Positions 1 through 7,992 of a DNA stretch of 64,000 nt are shown piece by piece. The position numbers were made by a program, and so were the translations under genes. Each line of letters begins with the position of its first letter. Within the stretch, counting starts at the first letter, position 1. The stretch is from Oliverpabstia intestinalis (GTDB lineage: Bacteria > Bacillota > Clostridia > Lachnospirales > Lachnospiraceae), in the NCBI RefSeq assembly GCF_009696065.1, contig NZ_VUMS01000004.1:62001-126000 (forward strand), read 5' to 3'. Under the pieces are notes generated by a model. It did no database searches, was not told the origin of the DNA, and worked only from the letters and a program-made list of their open reading frames with translations.

Positions 1-431
1 AAATTACGGATTTCCTCCACACCGGATCGCTGACCCAGATTCCAGAACAGCTGCTCCACCGGTACACCCACCTGCATCTGACTTTCCATATAGCGCAGTT
101 CTCTCACCAGATCATCTCCATTCCCAAAAAGCCGTTCCATCTCTCTCCTGCATTCCGTCACCCCCTGTTCCATCGAATATCCTGCCCGCACCGCTGTCTG
201 CAGCCCCTGCAACACCTCTTTAAAATGATTCCGGAGAATCCGCCGTCTCCGCTCTGCCAACTCCTTTTTTCTCCAGCGGACATACCAGATTCCAATCGGA
301 ATTCCCAGTCCCCATGCCCACCAGGATCGATAACAGAAAAAATTGATGATCCCTGTAATCCCGATACTCTGCAGGATACACAAGATCCATTCCTTCTCAG
401 AAAGCACATATATTTTATAATTCTGCCTCAC
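1..431 (-). CDS. TadB-like type II secretion F-domain protein, 3' end outside the window
   Basis: This is the inner-membrane platform protein expected after a CpaF/TadA ATPase in a Tad (Flp) pilus operon. The frame is open from a GTG at 429-431 to the left edge, about 143 codons. It starts V-R-Q-N-Y-K-I-Y-V-L-S-E-K-E-W, has a hydrophobic Trp/Ile-rich segment at about residues 15-40, then a basic stretch and a helical region with L-Q-T-A-V-R-A-G-Y-S-M-E-Q-G, typical of the T2SSF domain (Gly-x-Ser near the start of each repeat). The GTG lies inside the last codons of cpaF, a 17-base overlap that suggests translational coupling. A competing ATG frame at 158-409 encodes a Cys/Arg/Gly-rich peptide with no family features. 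The remaining part and any TadC/Flp pilin genes should lie further left. Confidence 0.8.
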   Translation of the reverse strand, partial: MRQNYKIYVLSEKEWILCILQSIGITGIINFFCYRSWWAWGLGIPIGIWYVRWRKKELAERRRRILRNHFKEVLQGLQTAVRAGYSMEQGVTECRREMERLFGNGDDLVRELRYMESQMQVGVPVEQLFWNLGQRSGVEEIRN

Positions 432-1608
432 CGAAACAGCGTTCCAGTTTTTCCCTGTGCTGTAATTCTCCGATCTTTTTAAGCTGATCTTTTTCCCTTC
501 TATACAGTCCATGCATCCGTACCTCTCCATCCTCATATCCCAGAATCTCTGCAATCTCTGCTACCTGTCGTTTTCCGTCTCTTGCCCTTTCCATATGCAC
601 CAGAAGTTCTACCCCGGAAGCAATCTGTCTTCGTACCGCTTCAAGTGGCAGTTCCATCCCCATCAGCACCATCGTTTCCACACGAGAAATCATATCTCCG
701 GTACTGTTGGCATGTGCGGTTCCAAGGCTTCCGTCATGGCCGGTATTCCATGCCTGCAAAAGATCCACTGCCTCCTCACCGCGAATCTCACCCACGATGA
801 TTCTGTTTGGTGCCATACGAAGAGCTGTACGGATCAGATCCCGGATCGTAATAGCCCGGTTTCCTTCCATATTGGCAGGCTTTGCTTCCAGACGAACCAG
901 ATTTTCCACACCCTGGATCTGCAGTTCTGCCGAATCTTCAATTGTGATAATTCGTTCTTCATGGGGAATCGCGTTGGATAACGCATTCAGAAATGTCGTT
1001 TTACCGGAGGAAGTCCCTCCGCCGATCAGGATCGAATACCCTGCTTTTACCATCTGTTCCAGAAATGTTGCCGCCTCTCTTGTGATACTTTCTTTCGCGA
1101 TCAGATCTTCCATCGTGATCGCATGCTCCGGAAAACGTCGAATCGTCAGAATCGGTCCATCCAGCGCCACCGGATAAATCACCGCATTCACACGGGATCC
1201 GTTTTCCAGCCTGGCATCTACAATAGGGGAATTTTCATTGATCACGCGGTTACATTTTCCGGCAATCTGCTGTACCACATCCTCCAGTTTTTCCTTTGAC
1301 ACAAATGACTTTTCCCATCTGCTCTTTTTTCCTTCCCGCTCCACGAAAATATTCTGATAGCCATTTACCATAATCTCCGTCACCCGGTCATCGTCCAGAA
1401 GTTCCTGCAAGATATCCAGCTTTCGCACCGAATAGAACAACTCTCTTCGGATCTCCTCTCTCTGCTTCACCGTCAGGCGGTTCTCTCTTGCCGTCTCCGA
1501 TACAAGAAGATCGATCCTTTCCAGAATTTCTTCATCCGACCATTCTGCGCCCTGCCGCAGCTGCTCCATCAGCTTTACCCGTATACGGATAAATTGTTCC
1601 TGCTTCAT
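415..1608 (-). CDS. cpaF: CpaF/TadA-family pilus assembly ATPase
   Basis: A cytoplasmic secretion ATPase (GspE/VirB11 superfamily) that should power Tad pilus assembly. At 397 aa it is within the usual CpaF range. Visible motifs are Walker A GGTSSGKTT at residues 197-205, the acidic/Walker B region ITIEDSAELQ just after it, then RTALRMAPNRIIVGEIRGEE, and a histidine-box segment GSLGTAHANS. An N-terminal helical region (residues 1-75) precedes the ATPase part. Its ATG overlaps the stop of the CpaE-like gene (TAATG arrangement), and its end overlaps the TadB-like gene, so the set is a tightly packed operon on the minus strand. Confidence 0.92.
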   Translation of the reverse strand: MKQEQFIRIRVKLMEQLRQGAEWSDEEILERIDLLVSETARENRLTVKQREEIRRELFYSVRKLDILQELLDDDRVTEIMVNGYQNIFVEREGKKSRWEKSFVSKEKLEDVVQQIAGKCNRVINENSPIVDARLENGSRVNAVIYPVALDGPILTIRRFPEHAITMEDLIAKESITREAATFLEQMVKAGYSILIGGGTSSGKTTFLNALSNAIPHEERIITIEDSAELQIQGVENLVRLEAKPANMEGNRAITIRDLIRTALRMAPNRIIVGEIRGEEAVDLLQAWNTGHDGSLGTAHANSTGDMISRVETMVLMGMELPLEAVRRQIASGVELLVHMERARDGKRQVAEIAEILGYEDGEVRMHGLYRREKDQLKKIGELQHREKLERCFGEAEL

Positions 1609-2630
1609 TACCCGTCCTCCCTCTCTGTCCGAAGCATTTCTCTCACATAATCACCCAGTTCACTCCATACCAGATCATCCATATATCCGATCCCGGTTTT
1701 GGAGTTGCGGTGATAGGGAAGTTTAATCTTTCGGATCCGATCCAGCACCATCTGTTTCTCCCAGACCTGCAATGTGTGTTCAAACTGATGAATCTTCGCC
1801 TGTGAAACCGGATCTGCCCGGATCGGCATATAGATTCTGGTACACTGTTCCAGTACTTTATAAAGCTGGCTGACACTGTCACTGAGATCCAGAATGACTA
1901 CATCATAATTACTGTAATCAATGATCTGCTGCAGAAGACTGATCCACTCCTGTGCCGTGGTACTCTGGATATCCTCCATGGAAAGTACCGGCGGCAGATA
2001 ATCCAGATTGTTGACACTCTGTACAATAGATCCCATCTTCGTGATCAGCTGTTCCGATCCCAGACGCTGATAGTACAGCAGATCGCCAAGTGTCTGATCG
2101 AAGCTGCGTTCCAGAAGATATTCAAAACCGGAACAGGCTTCCAGGTTCAGATACAGGCAGGCTCTTTTCTTTGCCAGAATCTGCCCCAGCGTCAGTGCAA
2201 ATGTTGTCTTCATCGTTCTGCCAACCGGTGAATACACTCCGATCACTTCCATTTTTTTCTTCTCCAGCTTCAGCGTCTGCGCTGTTGTTCCAACGCCGTC
2301 CCCATAGTGTTCCAACGCTTCCCGGATCACTTGATTAGAAGACTGATATTTGTAAATTGACGGATACTCTTCATACCCCTTTGACACCACTCCATCCGAT
2401 AAGATCAGAATCTGCCCGATCTTCGCCTCACGGATCTCACTGTTCATCGCCTTTTCGGAAATCAAAAGCAGCTCTACCGGATGCTCCTTTACATATTCCC
2501 GGAAACCTGCGGCACTGGTAAATACCCGCACTTCAAAAGGGATATTTTTCTTTTTGCTCAGATACTCCATAAAATGATAGGCGTAATCCACATCCAGATC
2601 ACACACTGCAAAAATATTGCGTTCGCTCAT
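1608..2630 (-). CDS. CpaE/TadZ-like pilus localisation ATPase
   Basis: A 340-residue protein in the position of CpaE/TadZ, the MinD/ParA-like ATPase that places Tad pili. The N-terminal about 120 residues resemble a degenerate receiver domain (start FAVCDLDVDYAYHFMEYL). The C-terminal part begins with EVIGVYSPVGRTMKTT, a deviant Walker A with the Gly-Lys-Thr element present only in altered form, followed by the ParA-like VVILDLSDSVSQL and IYMPIRADPVSQAK segments. The ATG at 2630 has an AGGAGG seven bases upstream, and that ribosome site contains the TAA of the prepilin peptidase gene. The divergent P-loop is common in this family, so ATP hydrolysis is not assured. Confidence 0.82.
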   Translation of the reverse strand: MSERNIFAVCDLDVDYAYHFMEYLSKKKNIPFEVRVFTSAAGFREYVKEHPVELLLISEKAMNSEIREAKIGQILILSDGVVSKGYEEYPSIYKYQSSNQVIREALEHYGDGVGTTAQTLKLEKKKMEVIGVYSPVGRTMKTTFALTLGQILAKKRACLYLNLEACSGFEYLLERSFDQTLGDLLYYQRLGSEQLITKMGSIVQSVNNLDYLPPVLSMEDIQSTTAQEWISLLQQIIDYSNYDVVILDLSDSVSQLYKVLEQCTRIYMPIRADPVSQAKIHQFEHTLQVWEKQMVLDRIRKIKLPYHRNSKTGIGYMDDLVWSELGDYVREMLRTEREDG

Positions 2631-2632
2631 CC

Positions 2633-3151
2633 TTATCCTCCTAGATACAACAGCAGCACGCTGCCTAAAATTGGTATTGTAAAATGAATATTTTCCGGTC
2701 TTTTCCCCGGCACCAGATACGGTGGAAGTGATCGTTCAACGTATGCCCGCTGAAGATACTGAAAGAAATATAAGAACCGCTGCCGCCAGTCACAGCGAAA
2801 AAAAAGAAGAAAAAGGGATTCCACGGCACCCAGAAGAAATGCCGTCACGACGCAGAACAATATTTTCCGGGGTCCCAGTACGCTGCCGAGTACCGCCAGC
2901 ACCTTGATATCTCCGGTTCCGATCATCTTCCCCAGAAACAAAGGAAAGAAAAGAAAAAGGACCAGAAATATTCCTCCCCAGAAGCGAATGACCGCACTGC
3001 CAAGCCCCTGTATCACCTCTCCGGACAGATGCTCCGCCATACTGATCTGAAGCCCGGCTATAATCCACAGATTGGGAACTTTCTCCCACTTACAGTCGAA
3101 AAACACTGCTCCCATGGTAAATACAATGCAAAAAAGCATAGAAAAACTCAT
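2633..3151 (-). CDS. A24-family prepilin peptidase (TadV/CpaA type)
   Basis: A small integral-membrane aspartic protease that processes Flp-type prepilins. From the ATG at 3151 it has 172 residues. Both catalytic Asp motifs are visible: G-A-V-F-F-D19 followed by V-P-N, and G-T-G-D81-I-K. Four or more hydrophobic segments are present, and there is no N-terminal methyltransferase domain, as usual for the TadV/CpaA class. An in-frame GTG at 3163 would add four residues, but that GTG is itself part of the GTGGAG ribosome site placed 6 bases before the ATG, so the ATG is preferred. It is the first gene of the Tad operon. It may also serve the type IV pilus-like genes at 29.7-34 kb, which have no peptidase nearby (inference). 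Confidence 0.88.
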   Translation of the reverse strand: MSFSMLFCIVFTMGAVFFDCKWEKVPNLWIIAGLQISMAEHLSGEVIQGLGSAVIRFWGGIFLVLFLFFPLFLGKMIGTGDIKVLAVLGSVLGPRKILFCVVTAFLLGAVESLFLLFFRCDWRQRFLYFFQYLQRAYVERSLPPYLVPGKRPENIHFTIPILGSVLLLYLGG

Positions 3152-3237
3152 AGCAATCTCCACTTGTCTGTATTTTATTAAACTTATATTTTGGAAATCT
3201 GCAGCTGAACCGCTGCATCTGGATTTGTTATGGGCTC

Positions 3238-3266
3238 ATTATATCCACACTCTTTAGATTTGTCCA
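3238..3266 (-). promoter_or_regulatory. Promoter of the Tad operon
   Basis: On the minus strand TGGACA and TATAAT are separated by exactly 17 bases, a near-consensus sigma-A promoter. It lies about 90 bases upstream of the prepilin peptidase start. Confidence 0.7.
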
Positions 3267-3334
3267 GTGTATTTTTCTGATTTTCTTCTTTTTGTCAAAA
3301 GTTGCTAAAATTGACGGGAAAATTTCAGTGGATA

Positions 3335-3363
3335 TTGCCCTGAAGAAAAAAAATGTGTATAAT
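3335..3363 (+). promoter_or_regulatory. Promoter of ybaK
   Basis: TTGCCC, 17 bases, TATAAT on the plus strand, 19 bases before the chosen ybaK ATG. Its position inside the longer open frame that begins at 3292 argues that the upstream ATG is not used. Confidence 0.6.
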
Positions 3364-3381
3364 CCTGTTGAGGTGATGAAC

Positions 3382-3867
3382 ATGAGCAAAGAAGTAAAAA
3401 CAAATGCCATGCGTATGCTGGACAAACACCATATCCGGTACGACATGATTCAATATGAATGTGATGAATTTATCGACGGTCTTCATACCGCAGAAAAAAC
3501 AGGTGCACCTGTAGAGCAGTCTTTCAAGACACTGGTGGCACAGGGAAAGAGCAAACAATATTATGTTTTTGTGGTTCCCATCGCTGAGGAAGTACAGTTA
3601 AAACAGGCTGCCAAAGTAGCCGGCGAAAAGTCCGTGGAACTGATTCCGGTAAAAGAAATCACAAAGATCACCGGCTATGTCCGGGGCGGCTGCAGTCCGC
3701 TGGGAATGAAGAAACTCTTCCCTACCTTCATCCATAACAGTGCGGAAAACTTCGATAAAATCTATGTCAGTGGCGGCCGAATCGGTACTACCATCTGCCT
3801 GGATCCAAAAGAACTGGCGGAAGTAACCCGGGCACAGTTTGCGGATATTATTGTCCACGAAGCCTGA
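3382..3867 (+). CDS. ybaK: Cys-tRNA(Pro)/Cys-tRNA(Cys) deacylase, YbaK/EbsC family
   Basis: A trans-editing enzyme that hydrolyses Cys mis-attached to tRNA-Pro, in the INS/YbaK superfamily. It has 161 residues from this ATG, the usual length of the single-domain protein. Family segments are QSFKTLVAQGKSKQYYVFVV, the conserved Lys in the K-V-A-G-E-K-S-V-E region, and GYVRGGCSPLGMKK near residue 100, followed by the C-terminal YVSGGRIGTTICLDPKEL. AGGTG ends 6 bases before the ATG. An in-frame ATG at 3292 would place the TATAAT box inside the gene. A strong terminator follows, so it is probably monocistronic. Confidence 0.92.
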   Translation: MSKEVKTNAMRMLDKHHIRYDMIQYECDEFIDGLHTAEKTGAPVEQSFKTLVAQGKSKQYYVFVVPIAEEVQLKQAAKVAGEKSVELIPVKEITKITGYVRGGCSPLGMKKLFPTFIHNSAENFDKIYVSGGRIGTTICLDPKELAEVTRAQFADIIVHEA

Positions 3868-3896
3868 GATAGTCTCTGCATAATATACCACACAAT

Positions 3897-3941
3897 AAAA
3901 TGCCTGAACGCTTGATTTACACCAGACGTTCAGGCATTTTT
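3897..3941. terminator. Bidirectional intrinsic terminator
   Basis: A 10-bp perfect stem (TGCCTGAACG with its complement) is flanked by A-run and T-run, so it can terminate ybaK on the plus strand and the lipoprotein gene ending at 4006 on the minus strand. Confidence 0.85.
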
Positions 3942-4005
3942 ATTGCACTGCATATCAATAACCGATCCGGTGGACCAGTTTTGATTCTTCACTTATTCTT
4001 TATGA

Positions 4006-4671
4006 TCAGCCAAATTCATATCCCGGAACGTTATTGTTCACATAGGAATTTCCTTCCAGAACATCCATGCCGCTCACCTGCATCTCTACAACCTTCGGCA
4101 GAGCATTCCAGTTATCCGGGAATGTAAATACAAGGTTTGTTCCGTCTTTTTCGGATACAGCCTTTGTTCCATCTTCCACAAACGTAGCCGTTCTGGTATC
4201 CAGAATCATCTGTTTGTTACCGTCTGTCAGCTGATATACAGCAAAATCAAAGGTCTGATCTGTAATATTTGACACTTCAATCTGACAATAAGAATCGCTC
4301 TCTCCACCCTCTGCAGTTGCCTCATAGATATTCATGTCATAATATGTTCCTGCATACACCTGATACTGTGCATTCACCGGTGTTACATCCTGCGGAGCTT
4401 CCTGCACTGTATCATTTTTCTGTGCTTCCTCATCCTCAGGAGTCTCTGTCACGGTCGGATCCTGTACTTCCTCTGTTTCCTCCTGAGACTCCTCAGGTGT
4501 GATCGTATCTGTATTTTCCTCTTCCTGTGTGGTATCTTCTTCCGCTTCCGGGGTATCCTCCTGTACAGTCGCAGCATCTTCCTGCTCTACCTCTGTAGAT
4601 GCTTTGGAACCACATGCAGCAAATGTCATGCTCATCGCAAGCAGACATGCAAACCATATTCTTTTTCTCAT
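4006..4671 (-). CDS. Putative lipoprotein with acidic linker, function unknown
   Basis: A 221-residue exported lipoprotein. The N-terminus M-R-K-R-I-W-F-A is a signal peptide ending in lipobox F-A-A-C with the modified Cys at residue 20. Residues about 25-95 are a low-complexity Glu/Thr/Gln linker. The C-terminal about 120 residues form a compact domain (start NAQYQVYAGTYYDMNIYEAT) that I cannot assign to a family. GGAGG lies upstream of the ATG. It shares architecture but no clear sequence similarity with the lipoprotein at 5091-5816. The bidirectional hairpin at 3897-3941 ends the transcript. Confidence 0.8.
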   Translation of the reverse strand: MRKRIWFACLLAMSMTFAACGSKASTEVEQEDAATVQEDTPEAEEDTTQEEENTDTITPEESQEETEEVQDPTVTETPEDEEAQKNDTVQEAPQDVTPVNAQYQVYAGTYYDMNIYEATAEGGESDSYCQIEVSNITDQTFDFAVYQLTDGNKQMILDTRTATFVEDGTKAVSEKDGTNLVFTFPDNWNALPKVVEMQVSGMDVLEGNSYVNNNVPGYEFG

Positions 4672-4820
4672 AAATCTGTATCCTCCTCTCTATGATAAAA
4701 GATGTTTTTTATGTGCGTTCTTTTTTTCATTATCCCACAAAACCGTCCATATGGAAAGTATATTTTGTAAAATCCTTATTCTGCACATAATTGTTTTTAT
4801 TTTTCCCGTTATTATGAGGC

Positions 4821-4869
4821 AAAATCCGGGCAGCAGATCCATTCCCCCTGGATCTGCTGCCCGGACTTT
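4821..4869 (-). terminator. Terminator hairpin in the 4672-5090 gap
   Basis: A perfect 16-bp inverted repeat (4825-4840 with 4850-4865, 9-base loop) is followed on the minus strand by TTTT. It most likely ends the transcript of the lipoprotein gene at 5091-5816, although it sits 220 bases after that stop. The rest of this 419-base gap is AT-rich; it holds the ribosome site of the downstream lipoprotein and nothing else I can support. Confidence 0.65.
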
Positions 4870-5090
4870 CCGACGCGGAAGTACTCCCCTCTTCTTTGCC
4901 GTTCATACTTTTGATTATGCAATTATCTGCCTTTTTTATTTACAACTATTATAACATCCCTTATTATACTATCCCTTTTCTTCTATCCTTGCCACTATCC
5001 TATGCTCTTATGCCTATAAAACAGATTCACATCCCATCACTCCAAAACATATTTTATAAAGCTATAACAATAGCATAATCCCTATCTTTC

Positions 5091-5816
5091 TTACTGCTCA
5101 AGCGAATCATAATAATCTATAATATCACCTTCCGGCCAGTTATTCAGATACCAGTTGCTTACATTTCCGTTGCCATCAATGCCAAACTCCAGACAATATT
5201 TATTACCACCGATGATTGTGATAAAAAGACCTCCGCCTTTAGTCTCACAATCCTTCCATCCATTGGCTGTCAACGTCTTTCCGGCTTGCTCCAGTCCATC
5301 ACCTATTGAAATTCCATACACCTTAACAGATGGATTGCCATCGTTTCTCATGCTGTATATGTCTTTGTCCCATTCCAGATAGAAATTATTTGACACATAA
5401 GAATCACTTGTTCCGAACTGCCATGAAGTTGTGGATTCCATATTCAAAAGACTCTTCAGGCTTTTATAATCGCTCAGATAATTACTTACATCTACTTCCG
5501 GTGTAGCCTTTTCCTGACTTTCTGTTTCAACTGATTTTTCTTCTTTTATATCTGTACTCTCCGGTTTAACTGAACTATCTGTATTATTTGTTTTACCTGT
5601 GGCTGCGGAATTATCTGTAGCCCCCTTGGTCACTTCCGCACTTTCTTCTGTCTTGGTATCATTACCTGCAGGTTCTTCTGCTTCCAGTGTTGCCTCCTCT
5701 GTCGGCGCTTCTGTCACTACCGGATCTTTCTCCCCATTCGTCTCTGCCTGTTTCCCGCAGGCTCCCAGTAACATACTTGCCATCAGCACTGCTACGATCA
5801 TGCTCTTTCTCTTCAT
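5091..5816 (-). CDS. Putative lipoprotein with Thr/Glu/Ser linker, function unknown
   Basis: Exported lipoprotein of 241 residues: Lys/Arg N-terminus (MKRKS), hydrophobic core, lipobox L-G-A-C with Cys20. Residues about 28-105 are a Thr/Glu/Ser/Asn-rich spacer. The C-terminal domain (from about residue 108, VSNYLSDYKSLKSLLNM) contains several Trp and Tyr residues and a GDGLEQAGKTLTANGWKDCE segment. I do not recognise the family. The frame is open 64 codons further upstream to 6008, but GGAGGA stands 6 bases before the ATG at 5816 and the signal peptide begins there. It lies downstream of, and in the same direction as, the LytTR regulator at 5990, which may control it (inference). Confidence 0.78.
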   Translation of the reverse strand: MKRKSMIVAVLMASMLLGACGKQAETNGEKDPVVTEAPTEEATLEAEEPAGNDTKTEESAEVTKGATDNSAATGKTNNTDSSVKPESTDIKEEKSVETESQEKATPEVDVSNYLSDYKSLKSLLNMESTTSWQFGTSDSYVSNNFYLEWDKDIYSMRNDGNPSVKVYGISIGDGLEQAGKTLTANGWKDCETKGGGLFITIIGGNKYCLEFGIDGNGNVSNWYLNNWPEGDIIDYYDSLEQ

Positions 5817-5989
5817 AGATTCCTCCATTTCTGCCACCTCTCCCCGTGGCACCTGACTGTACTGTCTGCTCCCAGTCAGTGACGGGCAACCGGGTATTTT
5901 TCCTTCCTTTTCGGCTGCCTGAATTACATGTTCCCGCAGGTTCAACCCTCCGTTTTTTACCGGTTCTCTCTCCCCTGCTCCGGCGTTAT

Positions 5990-6874
5990 TTACCCGCCTT
6001 TCTTGCAAATAATTTGTATATCAAAGTATTTAAGCGGATTATAGCACCCGGATATCCCACTGTAAATAGGATCTCGGAAACGTAAAGAAAACTTAAATAT
6101 TTTGCATATCAAACTAACATTCCTTATTAAATTGTAGCATGTTCTGTCATAACTCGTAACAAATCGGCATAAAATGCAATCTAACTTCTTTAACGCCTCA
6201 TTCTTATATTCCCCGCTCACCGGAAGTTTTTCTCCTGTCAGGAGTTCTGCCTCGGTGGAGCTGAGGGATTTGATGTAGTAATAGTTCACCACATAGGAAC
6301 AGTGTACACAGATAAACATATTTCCGGTATGGCTGATTTCTTCCAGGAGATCCTTCATTTTTTTATAAAAACGATATTCTTCTCCGTTTCTTCCAAACAG
6401 ATGAATGACTCTTCTTCTGCTCTCCATATAAACGATATCGCGGTAGGGAATCTGGTACAATCGTTTGTTGAATTCAAAGTGCAGGCGATCCTCGAGGCTG
6501 GTCAGTTTCGTATATGCAACCAGGAAATATTCATCGAATTTTTCCGGATCTATCGGTTTGTGGAGGAAGCGCAATGGTTCGACTTCAAACAACTGTTCGT
6601 AATAGCTGTCATAACTGGATATAAAGATCAGAATGGCATATGGATCACGCTCCCGGATCTTTCTTGCCACGGTAATCCCATCCATATTTTTCATCTCGAT
6701 ATCCAGATAGACTACATCATAGGAACCGTTTTTCTCAATTGCTTCCCATAGTGTCTCACCATCAAAAAATATATCTGTTTCAAAAGAAATACCCGTTTTT
6801 TCACGGATTTTCTGTAATTGGCTGTCGATTTCTCCTGTCAAAAGCCTGTCGTCATCACATACAGCTATTTTCAT
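5990..6874 (-). CDS. LytTR-family response regulator with unusual C-terminal extension
   Basis: Receiver domain (residues 1-125) with acidic pocket C-D7-D8-D9, phospho-acceptor Asp58 in VVYLDIEM, and switch Lys in LHKPID. A LytTR DNA-binding domain follows (about residues 140-238: YQIPYRDIVYMES, FICVHCSYVVN, KLPVSGEYKNEALKKL). The protein then runs on for about 55 residues rich in Cys, Ile, Tyr and Arg that match no LytTR ending I know, making it 294 residues instead of about 240. The start at 6874 follows CGGAGG. The frame is open to 6982 but lacks a better start. No histidine kinase is adjacent, and a broken paralogue lies immediately upstream. Confidence 0.85.
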   Translation of the reverse strand: MKIAVCDDDRLLTGEIDSQLQKIREKTGISFETDIFFDGETLWEAIEKNGSYDVVYLDIEMKNMDGITVARKIRERDPYAILIFISSYDSYYEQLFEVEPLRFLHKPIDPEKFDEYFLVAYTKLTSLEDRLHFEFNKRLYQIPYRDIVYMESRRRVIHLFGRNGEEYRFYKKMKDLLEEISHTGNMFICVHCSYVVNYYYIKSLSSTEAELLTGEKLPVSGEYKNEALKKLDCILCRFVTSYDRTCYNLIRNVSLICKIFKFSLRFRDPIYSGISGCYNPLKYFDIQIICKKGG

Positions 6875-6899
6875 TCCTTTTTCCTCCGTTTGGTCATGT

Positions 6900-6928
6900 A
6901 TTTTATAGTAACACATGCCTACGGACAA
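6900..6928 (-). promoter_or_regulatory. Promoter of the LytTR regulator gene
   Basis: TTGTCC, 17 bases, TAAAAT on the minus strand, 26 bases before the start codon at 6874. A palindrome GTTACCTGTAAC is found upstream at about 6945-6956 and could be an operator. Confidence 0.5.
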
Positions 6929-6956
6929 TTCTATATATATCTTTGTTACCTGTAAC

Positions 6957-7003
6957 ATAAAACAGTCCCACCGGAAAGTCATGATTCCTTCCGGCAGGGC
7001 TGC
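6957..7003 (-). terminator. Terminator of the broken LytTR gene
   Basis: Imperfect 13-bp stem (CAGCCCTGCCGGA pairing across a short loop) followed on the minus strand by TTTTAT, 16-60 bases after the stop of the pseudogene at 7019. Confidence 0.6.
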
Positions 7004-7018
7004 CTGTTCTCTTTTTCT

Positions 7019-7759
7019 CTATCTCATAATCTTTTTCCTTTTCTCTCCCACAACCCGTTCCACTCGCTCCTTATAGATCCGGCTCACCGGTATGCGGGTT
7101 CCGTCCATCAGGCCGGCTTCCTGATTCCAGAACCAGGACAGGTAGCGGCTGTTGACCAGATAATCTCTGTGAACTCTGATAAATCTCTCCTGGATCCCGG
7201 TAAGTTCCTGCTCCATATCTGTCATTGTAACAGGGATCCTGTATGATTTTTTCATGGTATCAATGACCACGGAACTGCCACTTTTTCGAATATATTTGAT
7301 ATCACGATACAGAATACGTCCTTTCTCCTCCTGTACGGCAAAAGAAAGATAGCGATGCCCCAGTCCCAGATGGCTGAGCGCGCGGTAGAGTTCTTTTCGG
7401 AATTCGTCTTTCTGTAATGGCAGATGAAGCTGCGATATCGGTGCGATGTTCTGTGTCTGGTCCGGTGTCAGCCGGTTCCAGCCCAGAAGGAAGAATATGG
7501 TTTCCCTGTCTGTCGTACGGATGCTGGAAGCTAAGGTATAGCTGTCAATATCCCACAGTTATCTCCCAAGACAAATGATATCATAGTATTCCCGGCGCAG
7601 AATCTTTTTCGCCAGTGGATAGCAGTTTTTCATTACTTCCACTTCTATCTCAACATTTCCTCTTATCTCAAAACCTGCCGCATATTCCCGGATCTGATTC
7701 CCGATATGAGGATCCTGCGTGCAGACTGCTATTTTTATGTATGGCACATTTCTTTTCAT
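7019..7759 (-). pseudogene. LytTR response regulator interrupted by one in-frame TAA
   Basis: Two open segments (7562-7759 and 7019-7558) are in the same frame and separated only by a TAA at 7559-7561; joined, they give one response regulator of about 246 codons. The first part starts M-K-R-N-V-P-Y-I-K-I-A-V-C-T-Q-D and is a receiver half. The second continues L-W-D-I-D-S-Y-T-L-A and ends in a full LytTR domain with FIRVHRDYLVN and RIPVSRIYKERVER. The receiver is also degenerate: one acidic-pocket residue is Gln, and the residue aligned with the phospho-acceptor Asp is Gly (CLGR just before the stop). No internal start with a ribosome site would rescue the DNA-binding half. Confidence 0.8.
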
Positions 7760-7780
7760 CCACTGTTCGCCTCTGTTGCT

Positions 7781-7853
7781 AGAGCGTGCCTGAAAAATCA
7801 TTTCCGCAAACTGGGACTCGCAGCTCACGAAAAGCGTTTTTCAGACACGCTCT
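7781..7853. repeat. 73-base inverted-repeat element upstream of the pseudogene
   Basis: AGAGCGTGCCTGAAAAA at 7781-7797 is matched by the complement of AGAGCGTGTCTGAAAAA ending at 7853, one mismatch in 17. A 38-base centre separates the arms. It lies between the atp terminator and the start of the broken regulator. No second full copy was found in the window, so whether it is a mobile repeat or just a stem-loop is open. Confidence 0.5.
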
Positions 7854-7935
7854 GGAGTATTTCTTTGATTATATCTGATTTTGTGGATCAACTTTGAAAT
7901 ATGACATTTTTTACAGTCTATTTGTAATAAGACAG

Positions 7936-7988
7936 GAAAAAATAACCCGGCAGCTTACGAACATTTCTGTCCGCAAGCTGCCGGGTTC
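7936..7988 (-). terminator. Terminator of the F-type ATP synthase operon
   Basis: Perfect 13-bp stem (AACCCGGCAGCTT with its complement) and a T-rich tail on the minus strand, beginning 4 bases after the atpC stop. Confidence 0.88.
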
Positions 7989-7992
7989 TGGT

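Noticed and set aside
158-409. 83-codon ATG frame at the left edge
   Set aside because: The neighbouring frame from the GTG at 431 gives a TadB-like protein in the right operon position; this one does not resemble a protein.
3292-3381. Upstream extension of ybaK from the ATG at 3292
   Set aside because: It contains the -35 and -10 boxes of the ybaK promoter and has no ribosome site; the family length fits the start at 3382.
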